64,000 bases of DNA, from positions 1-64,000 of the forward strand of contig CALBHW010000037.1 of assembly GCA_937893125.1 (NCBI GenBank), written 5' to 3'. Of this stretch, positions 47,301 through 48,842 are shown one piece after another. The position numbers and the translations under genes were made by a program. The notes under the pieces were generated by a model. The model saw only the letters and a program-made list of their open reading frames with translations, did no database searches and was not told the origin of the DNA. How positions within the stretch are numbered: the first letter of the stretch is position 1; each line of letters begins with the position of its first letter. This DNA is from an uncultured Clostridia bacterium (GTDB lineage Bacteria > Bacillota > Clostridia > Christensenellales > UBA1242).

Positions 47301-48842
47301 GGTGGCGAAATACAACTTAAAGGCTATGTTTCGTACAATAGAGCATTAAATGAAGAAGGAAATGCAGGTGGCGTTTATTGCAAAGACACAAATCTTACAC
47401 TTGATGGAAGTGAAGCGCAAATTTCCCACAACGAAAGCGCAGGAAAGGTCGGAGGCTTGTATTTCTCGGCTGGTAGTGGATTGCGTACATTAACATTAAA
47501 CAATCGTGCTGTTATAAGTAAAAATACGGCTAAAAAGGAACACAAGGACTTACTTGAATACATTTCAATTAAAGCAAACGATGAAGGAGAAAAGAAATCT
47601 CCATATGTTAATGAAGTGTATATGGACGGAAATAGTGAATTAAAGGTATTAAATCACAGCGTTTTGGGTGCGAACCAAAATAACTTCACGGACGGAACGG
47701 CATATTATTCATTGTCATTATATTGGTATTATACGGGGACAAAGGAGACAATTAACTTTGACAGCTGTATAGATAGTTATGGTTCCGTTAAGGGTGATAT
47801 TTATCTTAGAACGGACGGGGATAAGGTAATAGAGTTTGATACAAAGATGTTCGAAGTCGACTATAACCCTGGTCAGGAAGACAAAGAAACTGGAAACGAA
47901 AGGTCAAGCGGTTTTGTTAAAGGTAATTATGTCAACGGACTTCCTAACAATTTCTTCGTTTATTATCGTAGACATCACGCTTTCCAAAAGGTTGAGAAAT
48001 TTACAGACCTAACTGGGCTTATTGAAATTCCTTATCCAACAGTTGTAAAAAACACGGTCATTAGATTAAATGGTAGCAGTGATAGGTTTGAGTGCCGTGG
48101 GGAAGATGGTTGGCTTATTGATCCATTCCACGATAGGGACGTTTATCTTGGCTCTTCGCTCGTGTGGGTGCCAAAAGACTCGACTTCGGACTTTTTAATT
48201 TTCTATTTGCAACTTATTAGTGGTGCAAATGACATTACATCAAGCATTCAAGACGATATTGAAGAGCAACTTGGAATAGACAAGGTTAAAAACTTTGCAA
48301 ATGATGTCGGTGGAATTGTTATGATTCTTAATAAAATCTTAGAGAATGTTGAAGAAGGAAGCGCAATTGATAAGGCGTTAACATGGATTGGTTCTAGTAC
48401 ACAAGATTTGCAAAAAATGCTTGACGGCATAACGGATAAGATTAAGGGACTTGAAGGTTATGGTGATGTGGAAAAAGCTGCAAAAACTTTAGCTATTATT
48501 AGCGAAGTTAAGTCCGTTGTTGATATGCTCTTATATATCGCGACAGGAGACCTTCATTTGTTCTTAGCGTTCAAGTATGATATGAATTTTGTTGTTGCTC
48601 AAATCCCTGTTATCGTTGCGAATCCAGCGAATTTGGAACAATGGAAAGATTATAGAGATGCATTCCAAAACAAGTCTTCGCGTGAAATCTTCAAGATTCT
48701 TGTAAAATCAATAAAGAACGGCGGTAAGTTGATTATCAGACTTATTCCAGGTCTTGGAAAGGCAATTGCGGATACAGGACTTGGCTACGATTGGATTATG
48801 AATATGATTGAAGAGTGCTTTACTTGGGAAGGTTTAGACTAA
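14400..48842 (+). CDS. Giant (11,480-residue) membrane-anchored modular surface protein with beta-solenoid and Flg_new repeats
   Basis: One open frame of 34,443 bases; by composition about 1.2 MDa. AAAGGAGG sits 7 bases before the ATG. Order of parts: an Asn/Gln/Gly-rich disordered head (1-180) ending in a basic patch (KKPRSKRK), one membrane helix (about 183-206) with positive charges on the N-terminal side, so the head is cytosolic and all else outside; about 27 Listeria-Bacteroides (Flg_new/InlB-B) type repeats with ends such as LYAVW (207-3420); then seven beta-solenoid segments with about 80 GG-[AG]-x-[YF] motifs (GGAIY, GGGLY) and FxxN-type positions like chlamydial Pmp repeats, interleaved with more Flg_new blocks and one BspA-type leucine-rich block (about 6920-7340); then a helical C-terminal domain (11277-11480). 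There is no LPXTG signal and no catalytic motif I can see. A fibre-like adhesin is the likeliest role, by inference from the repeat families. Confidence 0.9.
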   Translation: MDFNDENRRVNNAGLNANNKPAQSGSGFSAVKNQATSPIGRENVRATNFSQPNSVGINNGSQIGHAQNMNASRMGQPQNVPNPQSARPNNQPLSPKSIRPNGAQQLNDSGRPNSSGQNGGGFAGQGGNYTNQNARPNMQNFQNVNRQGSQNFGVQNQESRKDFDNNKKDSDGVEKKPRSKRKIALVSILLSLLAVAGIIIGIVVAPKGECTINFVGWAVEVSSETCKKGERFVAPTPEDIRDENGKVLLKFDGWTYDDGSMYTPSVLSNDLTLHAKFTASDVKTTFVSRNLFDENDEYVYLYETTTKYFVEKINLADVASGVRLLDTGNANMYRYSFASGAKTEISTLQTDTYRNFISNYYNIADFKLFGSDTTYTSFDTIDTPKGNKAFVISFGAKNVKINYDANLSCLKDFYSGEDLNRLLSSISKGASESIVEYNTDGYIMKPYKEQMVDYFRPSKHEFLGWSLVPYDTTTTISSSSYIPYGVTEKIDKNFLRNKSEITLYAVWTEYRTPLRIYTDAKLLADTKIAVGASMRIDDWSSQVDKLKNYKAGYALIGFNTQPDFTGEIVNFDTVIEGGIDSKYYNNDEEAIVLYAVYAMVVEDTYFNLNTDLLDPCVVPNVDELISKFDIVLNHDNFVFKTSESDVGYVYDNEISATFDSENNRVVLKNLIEGATIKLPNFERRNRDYVDLSNYNLKGYILTTDLTSKIKSVDSTFIVTQDDTYKDENKNKLAFDLVWTGIDSVFSIEFYNYHSISQDKDFKLVMEFVLPYGVSLDANWADEFLNNATFFDFRLRNLDNNEILTERTFEREGFKFEGFSNGEGGVLLEETLRNFTLNTDFFYTGERHHRLVAKWTKETYDVTFSLGGGEYLSRDDGESSASDYVLTVAYDDEINLLNDELSFTGYYFDGYLDEQGNKYAENVEKVRISDAVTFTAQWVKAYVITLFLDFSREESREILVEKNGDFVLTGKEFSDLNDAYIFERYSVSLVDNTKDTVGFNVSDKKQSFIGVERDIEMYAMWFKVSYSNGDDGSLGVTDSKTEEYYVTNKASFRLLNNPYSLPDEKDYYQFDGWSVDGSIDTYSENYYYLISQSSPKNISVTAKWRLRNVKVVMYYDAQESSNYVDGLAINNQFIVSSDNGRLVNGNGREIDYIFDSQNAKFIEKNATSFVISVPTIVNDRGEKDSRIVKIDGEYVYKIFTMWKYVITYISSDVGVVQVIANEFLGASLKSGATLDSNNMTSLNNIDDSYVLTLPNREKVEGEKSNGGFGFKISRKFFEKWSSDSVQIVENSGVQTAKIVKDTTFTASWRGLDYTLHLVDSLGGLTSRDISVKYGEEILLSDHFTADEKTRLFGGSNGCYKVLTKMSYEYSGASKTFSIDEPIVFGTQDVGGFILESDLTDNEAEFRVVWEEKQYTMTVLLSGGEWDSGVSSTDEFIDLNGTLKKDSDNNYYFEYPVFYSSLSADGVQVGFKGLKKNGYRLNGFTGSDFLSEITNDSCVIKYSGTAESFDAGERKITADWQKVLHINFNLNGGSVSYNGTTTDTISTYDVDLDDQNNTTIDLSQIMLDATTTLNGGIFKGKDGFEFVGFSFDKEGFNATYQRNEDSYLLAGAFSLATSFEENATYYILVDGKYQKATDVTSENFASGQYYVYNGAFYSTLVPISFTTEMYEKYANLASSSVTLYAVWKTSVSFNNGKQEVGETVSYFTPIEENEVASSSEAFNVEFFYNQQISVEDLARFGFKAKNSEVYNMSGWVCDGKALTSVTIDKKLTLTARWNVNKITVYFKNYDGSDFDGVEKSFECFSGDTITGLGEKFNFEPTLFGYTFIGFSNEPTDNLIGEGDAKDYYALDAEYVVPSNSTILYAVFQKCRVIVKYEPNYADVVSTGITSDDGYALDEENYYYYQFGDSYLLNDSATFSRRFFTFAGFNLFKDSLIPLASKNVALTRENGVTLNDAGEYVLTLYPVWNRQTKEITLILDGGTFDNSEAFYDETNVDLYRSVVVGTTKVVLTVYIGENVTVKLPTSDVLTKVGYEFDCFLNTSGGKMGAYVTCENADAVTFTATYKKIISINIHFTEDDVQQIATVYYDDMISFDIVDSSGIRFTNMGVIPNVENTLSHEIKNYHIKSLSSSIIAGTKYTMGMFYNAREEFFEISSASTIDLYVSYEGDLSTVKFDPYNDENEMYIKSSDFNFGQSVTLSDVFGQPLDRNDYVGYNFVGYKLLNVAGEPYEDGKYEFADNFATFNPEILGLDYQKVYVFVAMFEERMFDVEFDFDGGAYVSGGVKNSSATFKVQYSSQANLLDILRAGNEDLTILHSEDSADGRIHPLYHFTEFTSEDIEINGNVFTMPAKNIKVKPVFESNEIILSIDATGTLIGQSIGQGYYEALKENKYDLSLGGVNNNSTLFVKGLKIGDRIDFSDLPLPVNIGFAGTYAYLPDFNGASGEVFDNSEKDYTKVGSTDVFDLLSSKINPNTLTNLDSLYSETLGGFVLYFSTVWETNEYTINYVPFIPIVSNGYPVGATEKVVTGETTSQSVKYGEDITLLAPYSLTGWTQIGWSTTRSLNDEKCVIYYFGENGELPHGVYNFTTEQSGVFYLYPVWRQNTYTIELVDTESNNNLMRDGVKSSSLSIKFKYDEIRTLDDLLTGITINEFTYNEEKTIYLVPSKFVYMASSTGIETEFKREDVLVFSQAPYGFIDGKDFTENTIHISVVFEEVYYTIRFHLLEGGIYQNNNTELAQNYNEENETYTLEGLVRYSALNSANIEDLFTMEQLYLLNENDIVKILDMTYTLAGWSRSAGADRMDVLKGTPLSYILDNPKETLKKTENGFDYVFNFYAMYNDILLTLNGNGGTTLTSAPSTIETDDSTWIKEAKSVYTYAYFGKNIDIDEDLFKYFALNNYHYDKNNRIEADISCPTSEKFVVNREMTQIDISWIGNLRLVSMVSTIGGNISVASDFKYELFKVDGLDIGLTEIAYSDLPADLTDVYAYIYTAQTLSSLETGTLVLASTLGELSSKYTYYKKAPIGITFKARFGDEITDLNKVEIVGNSVTFTGWGDEYGIYSGDDCKLNVEQADGDIICLFSQSENVYVTFNLNGGIYYDTTKSEWVEKIAPYKLLTVSGSSLFYIDLPLDILNGAGLGPTKTGYQFIGWSTYENYDLYLAGDRSLLYSRTGFEDIVATTQFTTTEFKNTTLYAMFMPISIRFDFSFRLSSTDTTSKGEEFSITGKYGESIVFPSLNDGSSYSEIMKNWSHGQDVFVDYNLPTENAGTKIYKQGYKFILLKDEDLSFYNFTTVEEINDKGQKVQVYVIKVYSNWATPTVTVKIYLGGGKASEYAYFGDTTTVSNDLRKDGLGVYLTAKAVFEKYYTLPNLDDFYKRNYYASAYYAKSSYTDLIEDNQIYISSKDEVSVFVKMDDADSYIKGFYTSCGFNKYFGKLETALQSGASLERNNVEVVLLDLRSEFVITKQYNIGDNKNFVISLDDGVKGDKTIRRSYVADSVDKTLITAGENSSLTLSAHKSYSLIFDGGERIAKITCGNLTINSKVVVKNLEITGDDQVVNGGAFWVENGTVTISGAEFTDNKFVGVSASTTYYGTVLYATNADVTISSSAFNNNSLSGAGLLYGGAIAVVTKSLNIVDTSFNKNSAQSESTLIGDSPFIDGNPYGAVGGAVYAYDVQFNFDFESGKGFTSNIADVGGALAIDGSVEREISFETPVFSKNYAVYGGGVYLRNIILKLTNAKLSSNGFIDKVVARKGGLFYLDEGATLSLLVDMSSILDDGSIGVTTGDGFFAQNLATFGGAIYSAGKKVEIEYNKFQLNSFSADFAKDFLESGTSEGAGGAIYAESGEVILRKVTFQYNYSVYGGAVYIGGDAKLTMDTADLLREYIESLDPSKVTDTIIEQYSNSLSDNFAKYGSQIYYASTNEESTITYTIIQKGMQEFNTPNERGGNLYVAGGKLTLLEKTYIFGGYSKMGGGAYVGKDIMLNDDSTKPAELVVNGANFVWMNEQVDGMNVGLLNSAREKIKELETQIEEAKSRGEDTTQLEEQLAEFKKKEEEILKQLEIKIIDPDGNYAYMGGMFYIDENATVTLLSGYGAGTEIEYAEDTPSGQGELAYNKGTLIYDDFLFGQHMIDGIISQIYNEGLVEFRTSGSSDFLTSPIIYIDKTEDAYKYILITNDKYVPARTIELMFDDSSYLIGVPVVKFIDKDVYDAFKLNYEASKMPFYILSEPLLDLKFDDEQMALVLRYRHYNLYFNDLSVDRADIRTPNSLIFTCDDPISGDFFSTISSQKLSRTGYNFKGFAYYVVTEDSGLPSTYDNNIACKFDGKLADNDGIEVLDFLDKNIAGKTFYRIEDVTELESGFKKFPPHDIYLYAIWEPKTYNMTYHYDTNYGGMEGVSSYTIKGVNLTDFNLGKLNSVGKYGDNYKFITLEELTAFDYVAYFTISTISSSISGEPLQIMDGGITYDVTFDADLYKYVYIKGETKFIVESESRSYCILDLSTYSGEDKAELEKGEKRSVFIDGVTYNFRYRYIPDGYEFDHIEINGNSCFNLGDLFKLDNSNRFAICTSEPYTIDIVLYMKRSNVEIAFTNLGEKSSDIVLSRYVGATITLPTGTVSIMDDIERVIYKAGYVLKGFNDSNGNFWALGTTYSIPSTALIGETFTAVWEKASFYVKNVVKTERETLNKYYQSIFDAVADINSDNFDIKTSGGYDLVLMELADEVLKEDSLMKSSNGKGTDYIIYLDKTLSLKNGTNILGEARANCNFILTYSLGFDNEKALINISSEVTIGQSGNNVIIKDVRNSVTLSNSAIEVESTGKLTLGVNAEISNITATTSSTKRFGGAITNKGELILNGAYIHHNMAIYGGAIYNYKGAKVTINNPTKSSNSGRILENVATENGGAIYIEEESEVVINGDENVISFNSNSAKSGGAIYSLGILKIMSQVIFTNNGATENGGALYINGMITIGDNAEFTSNYATRGGAIYVTTTLILGSVKFSDNKISSTGQGGAIYSESSLTINGSAQFVQNNKNGAGSGGAIYAKGSLSIKSGMYSENEAGSGGVLCVLNAQATIIGGTFTKNISKLGGVIFAENSTVSILGGDIKENEAVVSVGSDTGVQSTGGGAVYLVDSTLDLAVKLQNNTASSGGAIFARGASVVTLNSGAQIVGNTAHSFGGGIYLIEEATIEITDDTVEISSNTADSFGGGIYVASTSVVTLDKGVILNNYITNTRKNKEGLLVYEGTDLYLNSGAHVVISGAKVGADNLNDTTYEVYVGEKAVLEVISCDILASVYVKQIKTAQETGFNSIILSDSAYIRRIYLNQYNFIAIENKLTSTRFDAGETIDIHFGFYDPDDATSIIDNTYIARFNNMTTLKDNFICFNLVKHFKELEEYCINRENRDGYAWLVIKEFAKIININANGGTITLDGKSASGNASLVVENLQKRGSLKFLDDITGVRLGYELSGRFIEEETNEIYSSYSPLPIYVITIKAEWAPKAYNVVIERESDSGLIKDNLELKYSDFTTLSSCNKDYKKFVGYEVGYFKDDNVVKTGIILNGTTFSFKDFNSDSVVSSDGLTTGSQIFEIIDKSLDKTIYLTSVFEDVKVVLTFLANSALAQAVDIADLPDYDKEKYEVERVNDLTYRVSVSQSNMYVSIYDFLEFFKMPSHAVTGFFTGEDGTYNEGRDVMYNADRTSIPIHSILTLHLQCVWQETVAYIRKPDSSGEGRIVYYDSLEKAVNALIPRDELVILANKIELDKTIYFTTDVKVVIPGEVTLTRVKGFNDYLLDISSIVTFEVQEGGKLVFSGAGLGVSTFGAVMVEKAGTLTVGKNVFFTDNYSINAGAGINSLGKLFVEGATFERNTSQSNGGALSSSGVLEISKDSTFSKNISWKMGGAIYVSDGTSQIVNSTFLENNAYTSGGAIGFDSKLTMNVTTSTFVGNFTDIKDGSSGGAVFVGLDTGLVTLKDSTFTSNSSYMGGAIYVLGVTIGNADYNVLIDGGSLSNNTATFGGAVCIGSTAYYARQSLRLSGGEILENSATYGGGVYVFRGAYTLAKGKVANNTASFGDNIYVNYNGTLNILGGEVGSPENNGTIFVAGLTYSTFGRVYFSGRYDVKSKVLLANGAYVTVEGTIDKNSSVVILEPIKVSKNVVTGTNYPSGKGSLKVVQFENTIDERMFDLTDDVKNIGVDSFRLKLIDNNLYITKAVFTLKVYKESGDFEIDSALGATIDIDFVSVEVPYTTNLLEFLSGITATRENKDFAGWLSIENGAKTPLTAESTMPYSDYEVYANWSADYYFLKVYVNDSYSPSDTYALVNVAGLNLNSESKESYADGVITLKVFVDKDDSTFGTQALQRVINNLSRNNYTILGFGLSQLIENNLVVYTASNFNMPEKDLSLYVLWEGNSYNLTIASEDGTIERKTYTLIFDQYFTLPGEDDFVKDGYTLTGFRGRSTTYGVKENVLNLTDATLYAVFEANEYVINFASNNQSAYGQIESIVATYDKDVALLGNSFTLRGYTQIGWSLDKLALPTDTDKIIAINATIRNLAMGGEVTLYAIWAPNTYNISYHLSGAETSDVVFTETATYDDEFTLTKLKDMGVVYSASYYLVGWSIRPYIYTDRVEATFTDGQKVFNLIESGTIHLYAILDEKAVKVYANNGSSDFVLVKTNAQGKAVVQKSNLSSLKLDGFEVGLLSSSPNISSGETYEFTENGISFDLMDAESVVELYIGWKAMSYTFEFVVAGEKFSEFGSQTKSVKVFGNNTYSTYSDNNQLFIYTSNLDNILIHGWSVDENTSTLDFNLGTNVQVTNSLLAIFGKFQDTTKKTLKIYAVLEDSYELSYDLNTTYNVAFASATDIVAKGSVTTPVTKVGTKEKIRFSDISNNIWEIADLENNVYAYFAGWALENTASEPEYAVGQNYEVTFVGKVTLYAVWKEYTNPFMFTYEEYNDGVSIVGISSAFNGTEIVLPRHEILNNNGTLVKGKDVLKIAPLTFSAHTISAIDFEFATSLETVSSFAFRDVSGLTVLRNLPQKANYDDGAFVSSTLQKVVFEDSINRYDVDKLGNVYKVDEKATLLALLAGNCFDEMAIGGMVTLQNSGAVKVEVLKRYALYLARINALDLSQLSKIESGALENISGLETLTVSFVGESAENKKPLKEWFSGSEIVLKNVYITKEQEISSNAFSGLATLEYVEYLSGITFIGNEAFKDCIKLSFLRGTGSAKIDLSQVTTIGDSAFENCASLTGSVDFTQVSSIGKYAFLGTNIEEVVLTRKTSQFGYNFNSSLSIGEFTAFYGATSLKNAYVYSTNALDAVINNTGIKGGENKIGTIYVDVNFYTVLTHLSDITRRDNYFSYNIVVYDRIELLDADNIVGYYDDLQGAIDSAKNGQKIVIKTDIVIEETIEINKNITIVGGFRKVDPSDESYKYTLSRSSVTLTIDDALTDKVVFAVTANDAEIGTKLDIDGIIDAQIVVYSLFTRSASVISLNNGGLILGENFVASGITANESTYGAILSVREHSTLFINGATLTKNRAGYGGAIYVQDSNVSITSSNISNNTADENGGAIYVKGAGRLVIEKSSNPTIMSHNIAGAKGGAIFISSTIVDANYASTLDNGKIFDNEATLGGAIYIESGLLAIADDSVTISNNTAISGGALYAESGTILLSCGVIGGVEASPLGLENKGNSATEQGGAIYIGKEATLNMEGGEVSLGKSKLGSNIYISSNKTSEISSGTIESGYMDDLTNTRGGGIYLDTGTLVLLDNATISKNKAYFGGGIFVGRGTLQVNFILEGAGITNNFATFGGGLYVDSGIVRLVGARLSQNKAQNGGGIYAKGGEISTSSVSESVIDDNWAILGGGLYILGQANVDLKATTISNNKAKVIDGVELTDESEFNGAGIYFEDGKLSLYNVSVLSNSAQTSGGGLYVGTQKSTKSSTISISGKTIFTQNTANVSGGGLYVDRTLNILQAEFLANGQVEGMLGGAMYVGKNSVLTLDNVRVSTKNSSVNNQTMGIYLEEGGKSNAFIVSSKTVIDKQNTFVYLSHGSIVRINEKGSKDNQIKLYSEDFNNIKTMDDRVRVAEFTKSAYAISGKFYARSTAFLQEKTTIYAVIATVVETKRTGSTGDADQTNYSTLREAILQCEDDALLSVFRTQTVTSAIYIPRNKTATVVVNDNEFESVLIERAESYLGYMFVVYGTLNLNDGRSTTLTINGKNVTGGASAMFVGETGTLNINKNVEIVNNYASADRGTLVENLSKGETIRIEDSNCGGAIYIRGGVVNMASGNLVNNSAKNSGGAVYVASGTFTMTGGNIGEEGNGNTATYGGGISAISGEVVLDGETVIVKCNTSEFGGGLYIGTQGKLRILKATIQNNSATNGGGLYLSSSLSGVSYDAMLAKVTYNTATGYGGGLYIKSGILGSTNLEWLNASIEISNNSATSGGGLYVVNNGSVNLYKATISNNYATLSGAGGYFDSKLTSTFTNSTISDNGKENGLGGEVTEFGGGLYILGGTVNFNKDGDFVSEIKSNYALNGAGIYVTNDGIFVSTGEARISSNIASENGGGIFVNLTTGKVELVGTILSQNKATLSGGGIYVEKGNLIFSSTAGEHTEGNLEENSAGENGGGLYIGGGRVTLNDLIIQKNRVSDGYGGGMYVAGGEYVDMTSCVIVDNKVTKAGVTDGYGIALSGGLLRLLGRNVIHNNATIYKENATTNSREGSILIMGETTDTNGVMLSGYIDSLYDQFYLFSKNSYLLTNLGTGKEGVDEILNKESASGLSVKIKVGQGLTTKKAYGDKAVKFSSADGAKKYLDQKWFEIPIESGMILASIIEDGRSYIVVERQYFQVFAYKEGDKINVLGAYMELQEALNNLAQLKDKTDRGYLIIANYGADTYYIKNIINISSTTVGDVGNMPITITSNQRNLNIARNGEFKDYMFVIESGYEVILGANIENFSDVYDIYSLDFVEDSLRPYLTLKGSSDSESGLIKNSGKLTLSYASKLTNETTTRDGAGVLSEGELILSGGVISENRATNGGAIYVKSGTFTMVDGSVYLNTATNGGAIYVGKNGVATIEKGEIGSSIVSRANTAVNGGGIYVGGGKLEIKGVQLLNNKATNGGAMFIAPEIVESVSYHPEVKISSKKVLGTDSVLIANNSADNYGGAIYVEDNYNTETDDKTLTIDGGIIQYNKAKAGGAIFIATVHGTADEKSYTGALKFSESGTKRKVYGVNVSILSGTIFGNSANRDQGHEEDTLKVKSGDGGQIYAFGGNLVVQGGDITGTGAYLAIDGGAIYLNDSKATIYGGEIKSNKVSNNAGAIYVDKNSSLTLDGDETGVYITSNSAYANGGAIYQEKGEVETKVISGGETVTEKVITSGVIRIIAVTLRANEVETGNGKGVYVNTIGKDFIIGRGKTDDGIEMLSNNLTISDELYLANKSIVYVDGLYNPSYIRTNKTIPLRIGFRSNDYVNSDGSRNIVAEYTNEITGSAIFESVDAGLFSGIGFDGQDCMFCIVDKYKVAVGKANFAVKYGTGAIKYFESFRNALYSVRVDAENPNISTATVYYLVDDIEKYVINEEITLTDGVETTVTSGVLIKNDDGSKTVSKIEKRLEMKVKTIGGSLITIKANDDDDSKAPNITFENITISGAERPTNPKAFNLFALHSGTLTLQDTILSSIYSSAQGGVVKVLGGNLVMSSTKEVGTQITGSKSSDGVLFVSNGTVKIMGANETSQVQFIGNTTSYGALYVESGEVEAEYVTFSGNIADFGGAVYLAKRETKDGEEVAFKVSFKNATFEENSAKQNGGAVYVSSVSSATFENAEFIKNSASGNGGALYLENDVKFSDTNISNGNANYGGGIYMTSDADSLSGVTMLGNRAVYGGGLAVVSVNEGLTVSIYNATLNGNKLKANAENASYGANVYIANSTCNFGANVVIQNGTRMDGNRNDALGGGVYMTASTLVVDGAGTIIEGNKATNGGGIYADTGSVLTIYNASISGNDVESGLGGGIYFNGEKLNVDKGAEIGKSDNGNKARLGAGVYIASGNVVVGNIDASGSGEATIGYNIASENGGGVYFETGNLTIAGYAYIVGNKASKSGGGVYATQSFKMTGGEIGTTESTDNANTASFGGGVYVESGFTFMAGSIAGNKANATRSVGESINGMGGGVYVLSGTFSMGEATDRPSGNPTIDSNTARLGGGIYVNSDGKSVNTSDTPNVNLYKGSLINNTADYKYTEAIGEKEVEFHEGSGGGLYISYRSESDEGNSVCIGYNEGKTENIVISGNIAYDDGGAIYSGASLKIMNTKVGAGDSAVGARSKSSNYAGSRGGGIYVAGGKLQMSDSTIYNSVAPYGGGLYISNLDNPNSEGNKNFIEGVTFDKNTAGKTKDFERKEGTSSIIAGDYHGGAMYLANGPLTFNGVTFTSNQATYGGGMYINRSGTSEFKITNSKFEGNKAVASSKDEEPSGFGGAIHIQNGNVRITSSLFGQDINNKGQKIGNPNTANYGGAISLKQGTLLIGEIVSGTEGSVDTKNVTFRSNTASIDGGALYLDGTSGRQSSKTILNNVLFDGNTATSGKGGAIASYSYFEVNSTTFASNRASNGGAVYVGAQGTYDEAGKSYTDLRKGEGHFKTGIMTGNSATNGGAIYVDDLYKDEAGLILKHKKSPDYIQELASRTSNSGNDGFVTYVVISEGFGSTQEKDPRIAIYGNRADKNGGAIYANNGVVNNSTNIVNNSAKQNGGGLAIMSAYFIQEKGAISNNTASNGGGVYMDKVEEKDSSNATKTYYGVLSLNTSSCEVSNNNAEKIEKDTENKTGYGGGIFGAGKLAGSGFIQNNTATNGGGLATNGNFDASEFIGTIGINSYENEYSSWLAIETASNKSTTYTYEYSNGEKVTLPLFSNNATNGGAIYVSVGDVTFGGSILGNYATNGGGVYIASGTFAFGLESRAMYIARNYATNGGGVYMAGGKFTLNKGSVIGSTKVNSSNSDEMMNAPAPNIARDSGGGIYAIGGEIQLKGYVSYNRALNEEGNAGGVYCKDTNLTLDGSEAQISHNESAGKVGGLYFSAGSGLRTLTLNNRAVISKNTAKKEHKDLLEYISIKANDEGEKKSPYVNEVYMDGNSELKVLNHSVLGANQNNFTDGTAYYSLSLYWYYTGTKETINFDSCIDSYGSVKGDIYLRTDGDKVIEFDTKMFEVDYNPGQEDKETGNERSSGFVKGNYVNGLPNNFFVYYRRHHAFQKVEKFTDLTGLIEIPYPTVVKNTVIRLNGSSDRFECRGEDGWLIDPFHDRDVYLGSSLVWVPKDSTSDFLIFYLQLISGANDITSSIQDDIEEQLGIDKVKNFANDVGGIVMILNKILENVEEGSAIDKALTWIGSSTQDLQKMLDGITDKIKGLEGYGDVEKAAKTLAIISEVKSVVDMLLYIATGDLHLFLAFKYDMNFVVAQIPVIVANPANLEQWKDYRDAFQNKSSREIFKILVKSIKNGGKLIIRLIPGLGKAIADTGLGYDWIMNMIEECFTWEGLD
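14946..15018 (+). other. Signal-anchor membrane helix of the giant protein
   Basis: Residues about 183-206 (IALVSILLSLLAVAG and following) are the only convincing long hydrophobic helix near the N-terminus. Basic residues KKPRSKRK lie just before it and none just after, which by the positive-inside rule places the first 180 residues in the cytosol. Confidence 0.75.
15019..24660 (+). repeat. Block of about 27 Flg_new/InlB-B-type repeats (stalk)
   Basis: Residues about 207-3420. Each unit of roughly 100-130 residues has a beta-rich start (FNLNGG, FDFDGG or similar), a GY.F.GW / FDGW centre and an end of the LYAVW, TAKW or TASW type. The end motif recurs about 27 times by eye. This family is the Listeria-Bacteroides repeat found in many Gram-positive surface proteins, used as stalk or spacer domains. 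Confidence 0.75.
24670..27110 (+). repeat. Beta-solenoid segment 1
   Basis: Begins with the cap-like motif KYFGKLETALQSG (residue about 3426), then rungs with GGAVY, GGGVY, GGAIY. It contains a charged coiled-coil-like insertion (residues about 4008-4058). Rungs without GG motifs continue to about residue 4235. Confidence 0.65.
27120..28400 (+). repeat. Flg_new-type block between solenoids 1 and 2
   Basis: Contains RTGYNFKGFAYY, LYAIWEPKTYNM, KAGYVLKGFND and FTAVWEKA, the centre and end patterns of this repeat family. Confidence 0.65.
28420..30590 (+). repeat. Beta-solenoid segment 2
   Basis: Opens with KYYQSIFDAVADIN (residue about 4677). About a dozen GGAIY-type rungs follow, spaced 20-30 residues apart (NGGAIYIEE, SGGAIYSLG, RGGAIYVTT and so on). 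Confidence 0.7.
30600..31510 (+). repeat. Flg_new-type block between solenoids 2 and 3
   Basis: Starts ININANGGTITLDGK, with LGYELSGRF and IKAEWAPKAYNV; two to three units. Confidence 0.6.
31547..32985 (+). repeat. Beta-solenoid segment 3
   Basis: Opens with YYDSLEKAVNAL (residue about 5717), then MGGAIYVSD, GGAVFVGL, MGGAIYVLG and YGGGVYVFR rungs. Confidence 0.7.
32990..35160 (+). repeat. Flg_new-type block between solenoid 3 and the leucine-rich block
   Basis: Units end in EVYANW, LYVLWEG, TLYAVFEA, TLYAIWAP, LYAILDE and TLYAVWKEY. Confidence 0.65.
35160..36430 (+). repeat. BspA-type leucine-rich repeat block
   Basis: Residues about 6920-7340 show the LRR_5 pattern: SLETVSSFAFRDVSGL, ISSNAFSGLATLEYV, IGNEAFKDCIKLSFL, IGDSAFENCASL, IGKYAFLGTNIEEV, with spacing near 23 residues. 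It is the only block of this kind in the protein. Confidence 0.75.
36455..38670 (+). repeat. Beta-solenoid segment 4
   Basis: Cap-like YYDDLQGAIDSAKNG (residue about 7355), then about 14 GG rungs (YGGAIYVQD, NGGAIYVKG, FGGGIFVGR, SGGGLYVGT and others). Confidence 0.7.
38715..40850 (+). repeat. Beta-solenoid segment 5
   Basis: Cap-like NYSTLREAILQCED (residue about 8108), then about 11 GG rungs (CGGAIYIRG, FGGGLYIGT, NGGGLYLSS, YGGGMYVAG). Confidence 0.7.
40888..42860 (+). repeat. Beta-solenoid segment 6
   Basis: Cap-like AYMELQEALNNLAQ (residue about 8831), then NGGAIYVKS, NGGAIYVGK, NGGGIYVGG, YGGAIYVED, DGGAIYLND rungs. Confidence 0.7.
42902..47650 (+). repeat. Beta-solenoid segment 7 (longest)
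   Basis: Cap-like KYFESFRNALYSV (residue about 9503), then roughly 30 GG rungs over some 1,580 residues, by far the longest solenoid. At DNA level the rungs recur as GGTGGCGCNATTTAT-like and GGTGGCGGNATTTAT-like words. Confidence 0.7.
48228..48842 (+). other. Helical C-terminal domain of the giant protein
   Basis: The last 204 residues lack repeats and look alpha-helical, with amphipathic stretches (VGGIVMILNKILENVEEG, LIIRLIPGLGKAIADTG). I recognise no sorting signal, cell-wall-binding repeat or enzyme motif. It may be the distal tip. Confidence 0.5.

Noticed and set aside
37000..47500. Regular DNA-level repeats that could be mistaken for a CRISPR array
   Set aside because: The repeated words encode GGAIY/GGGLY rungs in one frame, with irregular spacing and no constant direct repeat; they are coding repeats.
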